Origin: Afipia sp. GAS231
Lineage (GTDB): Bacteria > Pseudomonadota > Alphaproteobacteria > Rhizobiales > Xanthobacteraceae
Direction of reading: 5' to 3'
Length of the DNA stretch: 64,000 bases
Assembly (NCBI RefSeq): GCF_900103365.1
Contig: NZ_LT629703.1
Span: 1,364,001 to 1,428,000, forward strand
In this document: positions 17,574 to 26,899 of the stretch, piece by piece
How the letters are laid out: each line of letters starts with the position of its first letter
Numbering within the stretch: the first letter of the stretch is position 1
Notes under the pieces: model-generated
Databases searched by the model: none
Told to the model about the DNA's origin: nothing
What the model saw: the letters and a program-made list of their open reading frames with translations, nothing else
Made by a program: the position numbers and the translations under genes

Positions 17574-18416
17574 ATGATTGAAACCGTCGATACCGCCCGC
17601 CCGGCGCCAGCCGTCGCCACCGCCCCCGCGCCGCTGCTCAGCGTGCGCAACATCGAGGTGGTGTATGACGACGTCATTCTGGTGCTGCGCGGGCTGAGCC
17701 TCGACGTGCCCAAGGGCGCGATCGTGGCGCTGCTGGGCGCCAACGGCGCCGGCAAGTCGACGACGCTGAAGGCGATCTCGGGCCTGCTCAAGACCGAGGA
17801 CGGCGAAGTCACCCGCGGTGAAATCGTGTTCGATGGCGAGCGCATCAACGGCATCGATCCCGACAAGATCGTCCGCCGCGGCATCTTCCAGGTGATGGAA
17901 GGCCGCCGCATCATCTCCGACATGACGTCGCTGGAAAACCTGCGGCTCGGCGCCTTTACCCGCAGCGACAATGAGGTCGGCGACGACATCGACATGGTCT
18001 TCAAGTATTTCCCGCGCCTGAAGGAACGCACCGGCCTCGCCGGCTATCTCTCCGGCGGCGAACAGCAGATGCTGGCGATCGGCCGCGCGCTGATGGCGCG
18101 CCCCAAGATGATCCTGATGGACGAGCCGTCGATGGGGCTGTCGCCGCTGCTGGTCAAGGAAGTGTTCGCCATCATCAAGGAGATCAACCGCGACCTCGGG
18201 GTCACCATCCTGCTGGTGGAGCAGAACGCGCGCGCCGCACTTTCGGTCGCCAGCCACGGCTACATCATGGAACAGGGCAAGGTGGTGCTCGACGGCTCGG
18301 CCGACGAACTGCGCGACAACGAGGACGTCAAGGAGTTCTACCTCGGCGGCGCCGGCGACCAGCGCAAGAGTTTTAAAAACCTGAAGAGCTTCAAACGGCG
18401 GAAGCGGTGGCTGTGA
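17574..18416 (+). CDS. livF: LIV-type ABC transporter ATP-binding protein LivF (operon 2)
   Basis: A 280-residue ATPase with Walker A GANGAGKST, signature LSGGEQQMLAIGRALMARP and Walker B ILMDEPSMGLSP, all LivF-like. It has an Ala/Pro-rich N-terminal extension of about 20 residues and a basic tail (SFKNLKSFKRRKRWL) beyond the normal LivF end. It is the last gene of operon 2, set apart from livK by about 165 bases of repeats, and converges with the AGE-family gene. Confidence 0.9.
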   Translation: MIETVDTARPAPAVATAPAPLLSVRNIEVVYDDVILVLRGLSLDVPKGAIVALLGANGAGKSTTLKAISGLLKTEDGEVTRGEIVFDGERINGIDPDKIVRRGIFQVMEGRRIISDMTSLENLRLGAFTRSDNEVGDDIDMVFKYFPRLKERTGLAGYLSGGEQQMLAIGRALMARPKMILMDEPSMGLSPLLVKEVFAIIKEINRDLGVTILLVEQNARAALSVASHGYIMEQGKVVLDGSADELRDNEDVKEFYLGGAGDQRKSFKNLKSFKRRKRWL

Positions 18417-18423
18417 AGGCTAC

Positions 18424-18480
18424 AGAGCGTTTTCAAGCGAAGTGGGAACCGGTTCGCGTCAAGAAAACGCGTCAAAACAA
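18424..18480. repeat. Palindromic interspersed repeat between convergent genes
   Basis: Nested inverted arms GCGTTTTC (18428-18435) and GAAAACGC (18463-18470) enclose a further GCGAA / TTCGC pair around GGAACCGGTT. The whole block matches a very common intergenic motif I recall from Bradyrhizobium and relatives. It lies exactly between the 3' ends of livF and the epimerase gene, where its hairpin could end transcription from both sides. Confidence 0.8.
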
Positions 18481-18487
18481 AAGGCGT

Positions 18488-19639
18488 TTACCCGAGCACC
18501 TGCTCTGCCTCCGTCACCGCGCAGAGCACGTGATAGAACGACGACGCGGGAATCGTGGCGACCAGCGAGTTGCCGTCGCGGTCGAATTGATCGTACCAGC
18601 CGCCGGCCACGGGATGGCAGAGGTAATGCCGCTCCAGCCGCACCAGCGCCATCAGCGCCTCGTCGGCGGCACCGGCCTCACCTGCCTCCGCTTGCGCGAT
18701 CCACGCTTTGGCAATTTCGGTCTGCGGCCACAGCCGTCGCGTATGACGCTTGACGTTGCCGGCGGTGTCGCCCTCGTCGACCAGACAGCCCGTCGCCTCG
18801 TCACGGTAGCGCAGCGCCGACGCCAAGAGCTCGCCGCGAAAACGTGCGGTCGGACAGCCTGTGATGCGCTCGAATCCTTTCAGCAGCCAGGCCCATTCCG
18901 CCTGATGTCCGGGCTCGATGCTGACAGGCTCGATCCTCGACCAGTCCTCTTCAAAATATTCGCCGAGCAGTTGCTTCTGCTTGTCGTAGAGGTTGGCGAG
19001 AAACAGCGCGAAGAAATCACCGGCGCGGTTCTGGAACACCGGCTCGTGGGTCGCGTCGAACACCGCGATCATCGCCTCGAACAGATGCATCTGCGGATTC
19101 TGCCGCCGCGGCATCGACGCCGGCAAGCCTTCGTGAAAGCCGCCGTTCGGCGAGCGCAGCTGGGTATCCAGGAAATAACAGAGCGCGTCGATCTCGGCGC
19201 GAACCTGCGCGTCGCGATCCAGCGCGTAGACCGTCGCAAGCGCCAGCAGCACGAAGGCGTGGTCATAGGTATCGCGCAACGGCTTGAGCACGGCGCCTTC
19301 AGGCGTCAGGACATGGACGAAGCCGGGCTTGCCGTCGGGGCTTTTGGCCTTGGTCAACAGGTAATCCAGCCCCTTCAGCGCCACCTCGCGGCCTTGCGAA
19401 TACCAGCCCATCTGTGCGGCCTTGGCGAAACAGTAGATCTGCCGGGCCTGCACCAGAATACGGCGTGGCGCTGCGACGTCGGCACGTCCGTCCGGCGTGA
19501 GCCGGTCGATAAAGCCGCCCGTCTTCGGATCCCAGCCTTCGCCAGACCACAGCGGCAATGCATGGTCGATCATGCGGCCCTTCAGCCGCGCGATGACGTC
19601 GACCGAATCCTCCGCCGCAGCAGTTTGTGCATCAGCCAT
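18488..19639 (-). CDS. AGE-family sugar epimerase/isomerase (N-acylglucosamine 2-epimerase or mannose isomerase type)
   Basis: A 383-residue protein with the (alpha/alpha)6-barrel pattern of the AGE / YihS / mannose-6-phosphate isomerase-like family. Landmarks are DPKTGGFIDRL, TYDHAFVLLALA, NPQMHLFEAMIAV, EPGHQAEWAWLL with the catalytic-type His, and the C-terminal PASSFYHVLCAV. The family interconverts aldose and ketose sugars or epimerises at C2 in the cytoplasm. The ATG at 19639 gives family length; the longer frame is the antisense of the PaaK-like gene. It is convergent with livF and divergent from the ligase gene. The exact sugar is unknown. Confidence 0.85.
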   Translation of the reverse strand: MADAQTAAAEDSVDVIARLKGRMIDHALPLWSGEGWDPKTGGFIDRLTPDGRADVAAPRRILVQARQIYCFAKAAQMGWYSQGREVALKGLDYLLTKAKSPDGKPGFVHVLTPEGAVLKPLRDTYDHAFVLLALATVYALDRDAQVRAEIDALCYFLDTQLRSPNGGFHEGLPASMPRRQNPQMHLFEAMIAVFDATHEPVFQNRAGDFFALFLANLYDKQKQLLGEYFEEDWSRIEPVSIEPGHQAEWAWLLKGFERITGCPTARFRGELLASALRYRDEATGCLVDEGDTAGNVKRHTRRLWPQTEIAKAWIAQAEAGEAGAADEALMALVRLERHYLCHPVAGGWYDQFDRDGNSLVATIPASSFYHVLCAVTEAEQVLG

Positions 19640-19734
19640 CGCGTTCTCCGAGGCAACTCCAACACCGATAGAAGCCGCCGTCTGATAGCACGTCACAGGC
19701 GGCGCGCAATGAGCCCTAACCTGACGGATCAGCC

Positions 19735-20952
19735 ATGACCGACCACTACGACGCCCTCGAAACGCGCGAGCCGGCCAAGCGCGAGGCGGAGCTGTTCGCC
19801 AAGCTCCCGGATATTCTCCGCAAGGCCATGGCGGCGTCCGCCTATGCCGAGCGCCTGAAGGGCATCGATCCCGCTTCCGTGACCGACTGGGCCGCGCTGG
19901 CGCGGCTGCCGGTGCTGCGCAAGTCGGAACTGCCTGCCCTGCACAAGGCATCACCTCCTTTTGGCGGCTTCGTGGCGGGGCCGCTGGGCTCGTTCGGGCG
20001 CCTGTTCACTTCGCCGGGCCCGATCTTCGAGCCCGAGTCCGCCCACGCTGATCCCTGGCGGGGCGCGCGGGCGCTGTTTGCTGCCGGCTTCCGGCCCGGC
20101 GACGTGGTGCTGAACACCTTCAGCTATCATCTGACGCCCGGCGGCTTCATTTTCGACGCCTCGGCGCGGGCGCTGGGCTGCGCGGTGATCCCGGCCGGTC
20201 CCGGTAATACCGAGCAGCAGTTCGAGCTGATCGAGGCCTACCGCCCGGTCTGCTATAGCGGCACGCCGGATTTTTTGAAGATCCTGCTCGATGCCGCCGG
20301 CGGGCGCGACGTGTCATCGATCAAGCGCGCGCTGGTCTCAGGTGCAGCATTTCCGAAATCACTGCAGGACGAGGTCAAGGCGCGCGGCGTCGATGCCTAT
20401 CAGGCGTTCGGCACCGCCGACCTCGGCATGATTGCTTTTGAGACCCCGGCGCGCGACGGCATGACCGTCAACGAGGATCTGATCATGGAGATCGTCAAGC
20501 CCGGCACCGGCGATCCCGTCGTGCCCGGCGACGTCGGCGAGATCGTCGTCACCTCGCTCGATCCGCAGCATCCCTGGATCAGGCTTGCGCTTGGCGACCT
20601 CACCGCGGCGCTGCCAGGCGTCAGCCCGTGCGGGCGCACCAACATGCGCATCAAAGGCTGGATGGGACGCGCCGACCAGACCACCAAGGTCAAGGGCATG
20701 TTCGTGCGGCCGGAGCAAATTGCCGAGATCGGCAAACGCCATCCCGAACTCGGACGGCTGCGACTCGTCGTCACGCGCTCCGGCGAAGCCGACCTGATGA
20801 CGCTGAAAGCGGAAACGGCCTCTCCGGCCGAAGCCCTTCAGAGCGAACTATCGGCGACATTACGTGCGGTGACCAAGCTCGGCGGCAATGTCGAACTGGT
20901 CGCGGCCGCCTCACTGCCGAACGACGGCAAGGTGATATCCGACGAGCGGTAG
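19735..20952 (+). CDS. Phenylacetate-CoA ligase-like (PaaK-type) AMP-binding enzyme
   Basis: A 405-residue short adenylate-forming enzyme of the PaaK class. It has the SYHLTPGGFIFD and AFGTADLGMIAFE regions (the latter in the position of the YGxxE motif), RLALGDLTA, and a C-terminal domain with GRADQTTKVKGMFVRPEQ that ends in GKVISDER. PaaK enzymes couple aryl or aliphatic acids to CoA. No other phenylacetate genes are nearby; the link may be to the acid-uptake operon upstream. A decayed second copy of its 3' end lies at about 26.9-27.1 kb in the same orientation. Confidence 0.82.
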   Translation: MTDHYDALETREPAKREAELFAKLPDILRKAMAASAYAERLKGIDPASVTDWAALARLPVLRKSELPALHKASPPFGGFVAGPLGSFGRLFTSPGPIFEPESAHADPWRGARALFAAGFRPGDVVLNTFSYHLTPGGFIFDASARALGCAVIPAGPGNTEQQFELIEAYRPVCYSGTPDFLKILLDAAGGRDVSSIKRALVSGAAFPKSLQDEVKARGVDAYQAFGTADLGMIAFETPARDGMTVNEDLIMEIVKPGTGDPVVPGDVGEIVVTSLDPQHPWIRLALGDLTAALPGVSPCGRTNMRIKGWMGRADQTTKVKGMFVRPEQIAEIGKRHPELGRLRLVVTRSGEADLMTLKAETASPAEALQSELSATLRAVTKLGGNVELVAAASLPNDGKVISDER

Positions 20953-21461
20953 AACCGCGACCGCCTTCGCCGATTGGTTTTGGGGCGGCGTGCGTGCTCG
21001 CAGGTCGAGCGATGGGGTGGGGGAAGCCGTCCGGCTAAACCGATCTCCGACGCCGAATTCCCTGCAAATAGGGAAAATTAAAGGGAATTTCTAAAAAATT
21101 GCCCTCTAAGCGACTTCTCATACGCGGAAAACCGCGCGCTTTTTTGCGACTCGGTATCGATCACCTCCTCAAAATAACAGGGAAATCATTTACGGGATCA
21201 GGGGGGCGCGTTGCTATGTCCATCCATTCGCACGGCTGTAATCATCAAACTTGGGGTGGCGAAGCTGTGGCCCGTTGCTTTGATCGGACCAGCACGCGTA
21301 GAGCGCCTAGCGGTTGAATTGAAGGAAGCAGCCATTGCTGCAAAGCAGCGGAAGTGAAGCCATAGCAGCGGAAGTGAAGCCATCCACCGGCTTGTCGAAC
21401 TCGGACTGAGAGCGAAGGGTAAGCAACTTGGAAACCAACGAGGAGCGCGACGCCCGCGGCA
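20953..21461. other. Gene-poor stretch with a 20-bp tandem duplication
   Basis: About 500 bases without a convincing gene and visibly richer in A and T than the flanks. A perfect 20-base tandem duplication (AGCAGCGGAAGTGAAGCCAT) occupies 21344-21363 and 21364-21383. Between 21.32 and 21.42 kb, translated fragments such as EAIHRLVELGLRAKGK resemble the tail of small ribbon-helix-helix-like proteins, but stops interrupt the frame. It looks like decaying DNA downstream of the ligase gene. Confidence 0.5.
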
Positions 21462-21760
21462 ACACTGGCATCTGGTAGGTCTTCTATGGTGATGTGCACG
21501 TCGCGCACGATCGCGCGCCGCGTCGGCCAGCCGCACGAGAAGATCCTTGAGAATTGCGCTGTGGCTTCTATCCGGGCTGTCACCCTAGGGAGCACAGCAA
21601 CGGCTCGGCCACCAAGTTCGAGACTGCCCGTCTTCTTTCGAAGAGGCGTGGAGGCTTTTCTATCCAACCGCATCGACGCCGATTTTCGGACGTGGCGCCA
21701 CCACCGCGACTTCACAGCGTGGAAGTATGCGATGCGAGGCGCCGGCTATCCGGGTGTATA
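21462..21760 (+). pseudogene. Frameshifted remnant of a small Bradyrhizobium-type hypothetical protein
   Basis: No single frame is open, but consecutive fragments in two alternating frames join into one protein: VFYGDVHV, then TIARRVGQPHEK, then CGFYPGCHPREHSNGSATKF, then FLSNRIDADFRTWRHH and FTAWKYAMRGAG. I recall the combination CGFYPG...GTAATF...ADFQAWRDQRDWTAxKYAMW from a family of short hypothetical proteins abundant in Bradyrhizobium, function unknown. At least three frame changes and stops at the TAG near 21474 and a TGA near 21550 mark it as dead. Confidence 0.6.
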
Positions 21761-21955
21761 TCGAATCGGCTGCAGCTCAAGACGCCGCGCGCCTTCACGC
21801 CAAATTAACGCTAAGGTACGAATCTGCCAGTTCGTTAAAGTCGGTCGGATGGCATTCATGGTCGAGTTAGTCCCAAAACACCATCCTAGCGCCCGAAACA
21901 TGCAGGAGCCTGGAAGGGGTCTGAGAGTTCTTTCTGAGGTGCCAAAGGCTAAGAG

Positions 21956-24619
21956 ATGAAGTCTAATTTCCTCCTCGGTCTGCAAGATACGTCTGACGGC
22001 TTTTTTAATGCTGGCTGGGCCCCCCCTGACTATACGAATTTCCTTCCCTCCACCACGCTTGGCACACCGTTAGCGCCGACGCCGCCATTGGTCAGCGAAG
22101 CTGTCCAATCCTCAGGCGCGCAAGCCGGAGCTACTACCTCGGTCGCCGTGACAACGGGGGGCATTACGTTCAATCTTTTATTCGACGCCGCGGCTATGGC
22201 CGCTCCGGCAAGCTTCCGCGCGGGCATCGAGCAGGCGGCGGCCTTGATTACCGCTTCGATCACCGACAAGATCACCGTAAACATCAAGATTGATTATAGC
22301 GGCACCGGTGGCGGCGCGGCCGCTGGCCCAGATAATGGCGTCTACGAAAGTTATTCTTCTGTCAAAGCCGCCTTGGTCAATAACGCGACTTCTGGAGATA
22401 CGACCTTCAACGCGTTGCTCAGTGGCACAACGATCCAGGGACAGTCCAACGTCGCGGTCTGGAATGCACAGCTAAAGCTTTGGGGGGTGATCGGAGCCAA
22501 CGACACCACCACCGACGACGGCAGCGCTACCTTCGCGACCGATATCAATCCGAACCTGCTGGTCGGCGTCGCCCTTCATGAACTAACACACGCGCTGGGC
22601 CGCGTCCCATATGGTCAGCCCCAAAGTTCTTCACCAGATATTTTCGACCTCTTTCGTTTTACCGGCGCCGGGACGCGACTGATTTCGGGCGGATCCACAG
22701 CTCCTGCCGCTTATTTCTCCGTCGATGGCGGCAATACAAAGATCGCCGACTACGGTCAGAATTCCGATCCCAGCGACTTCCTCAATAGCGGCGTGCAGGG
22801 ATCAACCGATCCCTTCAATGAATATTACGGGTCTGGCACCATTCAACAACTTTCCGCGATTGACCTCAAGCAGATGGATGCGCTCGGCTTTCACATATCG
22901 TCCGGCACTTCGGCGCCCGTCGTCAATCATGCCCCCGTACTGACGATAACATTGGCCAATGTGGCTGCAACGGCCGGACAATCCATCGCGGCCTCAAGCC
23001 TGTTCAGCGCGACCGACGCCGACGGCGACCCCCTGACCTATTACCTCTATGACAACACCCCTGACGCCAGCAGCGGCCACTTCGTCGTCAATGGCGCTGT
23101 TGTGTCGGCAGAAACGCCTTACGGGGTCACCGCTGCCCAACTGGCGCAGACCACGTTCGTCGCCGGAACTTCTGGCGTCTCCGACGATCTTCTCGTGATC
23201 GCCTACGACGGCAAGGCCTACTCCAACGGAGGCAACTACAGCGAATTTCACGTCAACGTTGCAGCAAACCACGCACCGCTGTTGACTGTGGCGTCGGCCA
23301 ATGTGGCTGCAACGGCCGGACAATCCATCGCGGCCTCAAGCCTGTTCAGCGCGACCGACGCCGACGGCGACCCCCTGACCTATTACCTCTATGACAACAC
23401 CCCTGACGCCAGCAGCGGCCACTTCGTCGTCAATGGCGCTGTTGTGTCGGCAGAAACGCCTTACGGGGTCACCGCCGCCCAACTGGCGCAGACCACGTTC
23501 GTCGCCGGAACTTCTGGCGTCTCCGACGATCTTCTCGTGATCGCCTACGACGGCAAGGCCTACTCCAACGGAGGCAACTACAGCGAATTTCACGTCAACG
23601 TTGCAGCAAACCACGCACCGCTGTTGACTGTGGCGTCGGCCAATGTGGCTGCAACGGCCGGACAATCCATCGCGGCCTCAAGCCTGTTCAGCGCGACCGA
23701 CGCCGACGGCGACCCCCTGACCTATTACCTCTATGACAACACCCCTGACGCCAGCAGCGGCCACTTCGTCGTCAATGGCGCTGTTGTGTCGGCAGAAACG
23801 CCTTACGGGGTCACCGCTGCCCAACTGGCGCAGACCACGTTCGTCGCCGGAACTTCTGGCGTCTCCGACGATCTTCTCGTGATCGCCTACGACGGCAAGG
23901 CCTACTCCAACGGAGGCAACTACAGCGAATTTCACGTCAACGTCGCAGCAAACCACGCACCGCTGTTGACTGCCACATCGCCGAATATCTCCGTGACCGA
24001 GGGGCATTCGATCGCCGCAACCAGCCTGTTCAGCGCGACCGACCTCGACGGCGATACGCTGTCCTTTTATCTCTATGACAGTAACACGAGTCCGAACAGC
24101 GGCCACTTCGTAGTGAACGGAACGACGATTCCGGACGGCACCAATTACATGGTGACCGCCGCACAACTCGCGCAGACCTCTTTCGTAGCAGGCACCGCAG
24201 GTACGACAGATAACATCGTCCTAACAGCCTTCGATGGAACGGCTTTCTCCAACCATCCAACTCTCAACATAACTGCGACGCCGAACCATGCCCCGGTGCT
24301 GACCGTACCCTCGACCAATGTCGCTGCAACCCAGGGACAGTCCATTGCAGCATCCAGCCTGTTCAGCGCGACCGACGCCGACGGCGACTCGCTAATCTAT
24401 TACCTTCTTGACAACACCTCCGCGGCGAACAGCGGTCACTTCGTAGTCAACGGAATCGTGCAGTCCGCCGGAGCGGTACATATGCTGACCGCCGCGCAGG
24501 TCGCGCAGACCACGTTTGTCGCAGGGGCTCAAGGCAGCAACGACGATCTTTTCGTAATCGCCTACGACGGCAAGGCCCTCTCGGGCCACGACTACACTGA
24601 ATTCCACATCTTTGTGTGA
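21956..24619 (+). CDS. Large secreted-type zinc metalloprotease with C-terminal cadherin-like tandem repeats
   Basis: An 887-residue protein. Residues 1-320 form a metalloprotease domain with HELTH at 208-212, followed by ALGRVPYG; the position where matrixins carry a third His is Pro (218). This matches the NF038122-type metalloproteases found in Bradyrhizobium (from recall). From residue 324 there are five repeats starting NHAP, of 114, 114, 114, 111 and about 111 residues, with the SLFSATDADGD pattern of cadherin-like/VCBS-like adhesin modules. There is no N-terminal signal peptide, which suggests type I or similar secretion, but no RTX nonapeptides or transporter genes are seen nearby. 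The first three repeats are almost identical in DNA. Confidence 0.8.
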   Translation: MKSNFLLGLQDTSDGFFNAGWAPPDYTNFLPSTTLGTPLAPTPPLVSEAVQSSGAQAGATTSVAVTTGGITFNLLFDAAAMAAPASFRAGIEQAAALITASITDKITVNIKIDYSGTGGGAAAGPDNGVYESYSSVKAALVNNATSGDTTFNALLSGTTIQGQSNVAVWNAQLKLWGVIGANDTTTDDGSATFATDINPNLLVGVALHELTHALGRVPYGQPQSSSPDIFDLFRFTGAGTRLISGGSTAPAAYFSVDGGNTKIADYGQNSDPSDFLNSGVQGSTDPFNEYYGSGTIQQLSAIDLKQMDALGFHISSGTSAPVVNHAPVLTITLANVAATAGQSIAASSLFSATDADGDPLTYYLYDNTPDASSGHFVVNGAVVSAETPYGVTAAQLAQTTFVAGTSGVSDDLLVIAYDGKAYSNGGNYSEFHVNVAANHAPLLTVASANVAATAGQSIAASSLFSATDADGDPLTYYLYDNTPDASSGHFVVNGAVVSAETPYGVTAAQLAQTTFVAGTSGVSDDLLVIAYDGKAYSNGGNYSEFHVNVAANHAPLLTVASANVAATAGQSIAASSLFSATDADGDPLTYYLYDNTPDASSGHFVVNGAVVSAETPYGVTAAQLAQTTFVAGTSGVSDDLLVIAYDGKAYSNGGNYSEFHVNVAANHAPLLTATSPNISVTEGHSIAATSLFSATDLDGDTLSFYLYDSNTSPNSGHFVVNGTTIPDGTNYMVTAAQLAQTSFVAGTAGTTDNIVLTAFDGTAFSNHPTLNITATPNHAPVLTVPSTNVAATQGQSIAASSLFSATDADGDSLIYYLLDNTSAANSGHFVVNGIVQSAGAVHMLTAAQVAQTTFVAGAQGSNDDLFVIAYDGKALSGHDYTEFHIFV
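22925..23950 (+). repeat. Three near-identical 342-bp tandem repeats
   Basis: Units start at 22925, 23267 and 23609, each exactly 342 bases (114 codons). Most of each unit, including synonymous positions, is identical; one visible difference is GCTGCCCA versus GCCGCCCA. Two further, clearly diverged units follow at 23951 and 24284. Identity at silent sites points to recent unequal crossing-over or gene conversion, and the unit number probably varies among strains. Confidence 0.93.
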
Positions 24620-24643
24620 AACTGGACGGCGCACGCCGGCGCA

Positions 24644-25588
24644 TCATTTGGATTCTAAGAGGAACGCCCGATAGGCCCGCTTGATTCCGTCTTCGAGCGT
24701 CGTTTGTGCGCGCCATCCAAGCTTGGCGAGGCGGCTGACGTCAAGCAACTTGCGTGGCGTGCCATCGGGCCTCGATGAATCGAAACTGATATCGCCGATA
24801 TATCCAACTGCGGCGGCAACCACTCGCGCGAACTCAGCGATCGTGATGTCCTCACCGGTACCGATATTGACCAGCTCATGGCTGGAGTAGATCTTCATCA
24901 AATGAATGCATGCGTCCGCAAGATCATCAACAAAGAGGAATTCCCGGCGTGGGGTACCGGTACCCCAAACCACGACGTTGCTGGCGCCAGAAGTCTTCGC
25001 ATCATGAAACCGGCGAATCAGCGCGGCGACCACGTGGCTGTATTCGGGATGATAGTTGTCTCCCTGCCCGTAGAGATTTGTCGGCATCACGCAAACGAAA
25101 TCGGAGCCGTATTGGCTGCGATAGGCTTCGGCCAGTTTCAGACCAGCGATCTTGGCAATCGCATAGGGCTCATTGGTTGGCTCAAGCGGTCCTGTTAACA
25201 GCCGATCCTCACTCAACGGCTGTGGTGCATGCTTAGGATAAATGCAGGAAGAACCGAGAAACATCAGTTTCTCTGTGCCATGGACATGGGCTGCATGGAT
25301 GACATTGGTCGCCACGATCAGATTGTCGTAAATGAACTCGCCACGGAGCGTGTTGTTTGCGGCTATCCCGCCGACCTTGGCCGCCGCCAGGAAAACCACC
25401 TGCGGGCGATTATCAGCGAACCAGCGATTTACTGCCGATTGATCACGCAGATCGACTTCGGTTCGTTTTGCCGACAACAACTCGACATTCTCCCGCTCCA
25501 GCCGTCGCACGAGCGCGGATCCGACCATGCCCCGATGGCCAGCGACGTAGACAGTCTTACCGGCCAGATCAAACGGTATTCTTGCCAT
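24644..25588 (-). CDS. fcl: GDP-L-fucose synthase
   Basis: A 314-residue extended SDR enzyme that epimerises and reduces GDP-4-keto-6-deoxy-mannose to GDP-L-fucose with NADPH. It has the Rossmann motif GHRGMVGSA near the start, [14 protein letters not shown], the catalytic YAIAKIAG (YxxxK), and [15 protein letters not shown], which is specific to the GMER family. It overlaps the end of gmd by 20 bases and clearly forms a two-gene unit with it. The product feeds fucose into surface glycans made by the region to its right. Confidence 0.94.
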   Translation of the reverse strand: MARIPFDLAGKTVYVAGHRGMVGSALVRRLERENVELLSAKRTEVDLRDQSAVNRWFADNRPQVVFLAAAKVGGIAANNTLRGEFIYDNLIVATNVIHAAHVHGTEKLMFLGSSCIYPKHAPQPLSEDRLLTGPLEPTNEPYAIAKIAGLKLAEAYRSQYGSDFVCVMPTNLYGQGDNYHPEYSHVVAALIRRFHDAKTSGASNVVVWGTGTPRREFLFVDDLADACIHLMKIYSSHELVNIGTGEDITIAEFARVVAAAVGYIGDISFDSSRPDGTPRKLLDVSRLAKLGWRAQTTLEDGIKRAYRAFLLESK

Positions 25589-26660
25589 TGGCGACCTCGC
25601 GTTGGGTCATTGCGATATCGGCTATCACCATTTCCCTTACAAGTTCGGCAAAGGTAGTTTTAGGCTTCCAGCCGAGCTTGCGGTGCGCCTTGCTGGCGTC
25701 GCCGATCAAGAGATCGACCTCGGTCGGGCGAAAATAAGTCGGATCAATCCGCACAAGGGTCTTGCCGGACTTGCATTCGACACCGGTTTCCTCGACTCCC
25801 TTGCCGCGCCACTCGATGCGGCGGCCGACTTCGGCGAATGCCAGTTCAACGAATTCGCGCACTGAGTGGGTCTCGCCGGTTGCCAGCACAAAATCTTCGG
25901 GCGCTTCTGCCTGCAGGATCTTATGCATACCCTCGACATAATCCCTGGCGTGACCCCAGTCGCGCTTGGCCTCGAGATTTCCAAGGTAAAGCGACTCTTC
26001 TAGTCCGGCTTCGATGCGGGCAACGCCGCGCGTGATCTTGCGCGTCACGAAAGTCTCGCCGCGGATCGGGCTTTCGTGATTGAATAGGATACCGTTCGAG
26101 GCATAAATGCCATAAGCTTCGCGATAGTTTACGGTGATCCAGTAGCCATAGAGCTTGGCGACTCCGTAGGGCGACCGCGGATAGAACGGGGTCGTTTCTT
26201 TCTGCGGGACTTCCTGCACAAGGCCGTACAGCTCAGAGGTCGAGGCTTGATAGAACCGTGTTTCCTTCTCCATGCCCAGAATTCGGATCGCTTCCAGCAG
26301 ACGCAGCACGCCGATCGCGTCGGCATTGGCGGTATATTCCGGGCTCTCGAAACTCACACCGACGTGGCTCTGCGCGGCGAGGTTATAGATCTCGGTCGGC
26401 CTGATCTGCTGCACCAGCCGGACCAAATTGGTTGAATCTGTCATGTCGCCGTAATGAAGCAAGAACGGCACGTTGCCGGAATGGGGATCCCTGTAAAGGT
26501 GATCGACCCGCGAAGTGTTGAAAGACGACGATCGCCGCTTGATGCCATGGACGATATAACCGAGGCCCAGCAAATATTCGGAGAGATATGCGCCGTCCTG
26601 GCCAGTGACACCAGTAATCAGCGCAACGCGTCGTTTTGGATCCTGTACCGCCATTTTCAC
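25569..26660 (-). CDS. gmd: GDP-mannose 4,6-dehydratase (copy 1)
   Basis: A 363-residue extended SDR enzyme converting GDP-D-mannose to GDP-4-keto-6-deoxy-D-mannose. Seen are [12 protein letters not shown] (residues 15-26), [11 protein letters not shown] for nucleotide binding, [19 protein letters not shown], and the catalytic [12 protein letters not shown]. It is full length. An ATG two codons in (26654) is an alternative start. It is the first gene of the gmd-fcl pair. A second Gmd-like gene at 57.1-58.1 kb is more divergent. Confidence 0.95.
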   Translation of the reverse strand: MKMAVQDPKRRVALITGVTGQDGAYLSEYLLGLGYIVHGIKRRSSSFNTSRVDHLYRDPHSGNVPFLLHYGDMTDSTNLVRLVQQIRPTEIYNLAAQSHVGVSFESPEYTANADAIGVLRLLEAIRILGMEKETRFYQASTSELYGLVQEVPQKETTPFYPRSPYGVAKLYGYWITVNYREAYGIYASNGILFNHESPIRGETFVTRKITRGVARIEAGLEESLYLGNLEAKRDWGHARDYVEGMHKILQAEAPEDFVLATGETHSVREFVELAFAEVGRRIEWRGKGVEETGVECKSGKTLVRIDPTYFRPTEVDLLIGDASKAHRKLGWKPKTTFAELVREMVIADIAMTQREVANGKNTV

Positions 26661-26890
26661 TCCACACTGCTGCGGCTAAGCCCCCGGAAGATGCCCCCGG
26701 GCGGTAAACGAGCCTTTGCCAGGCCAATGTACCGTCCCTCCCCGTTCTCCCAGCCTAATCGGGGGTACCAAGGAGCTTCTGCAGGCGGCGCAGGCCATAG
26801 CACCCAGCCGAAACGAAGTCTAATCCCAAAGTCATCTTAAATCAGAACCTTAGACTCCGGATCAAGCACTCGATTGCTGCCCCCGCGGAT
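26661..26890. other. Intergenic DNA upstream of gmd
   Basis: No gene is seen. This stretch should hold the promoter for the gmd-fcl unit. It runs directly into the PaaK-like remnant. Confidence 0.4.
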
Positions 26891-26899
26891 CGGGGGCGG

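Noticed and set aside
22925..23950. Possible CRISPR-like or satellite array
   Set aside because: Units are 342 bases long, in frame and part of an open coding sequence. There are no short repeats with unique spacers and no cas genes.
22994..24166. Repeated antisense frames of 109 codons in the metalloprotease repeats
   Set aside because: They recur only because the DNA repeats every 342 bases, have no ribosome sites and resemble no protein family.
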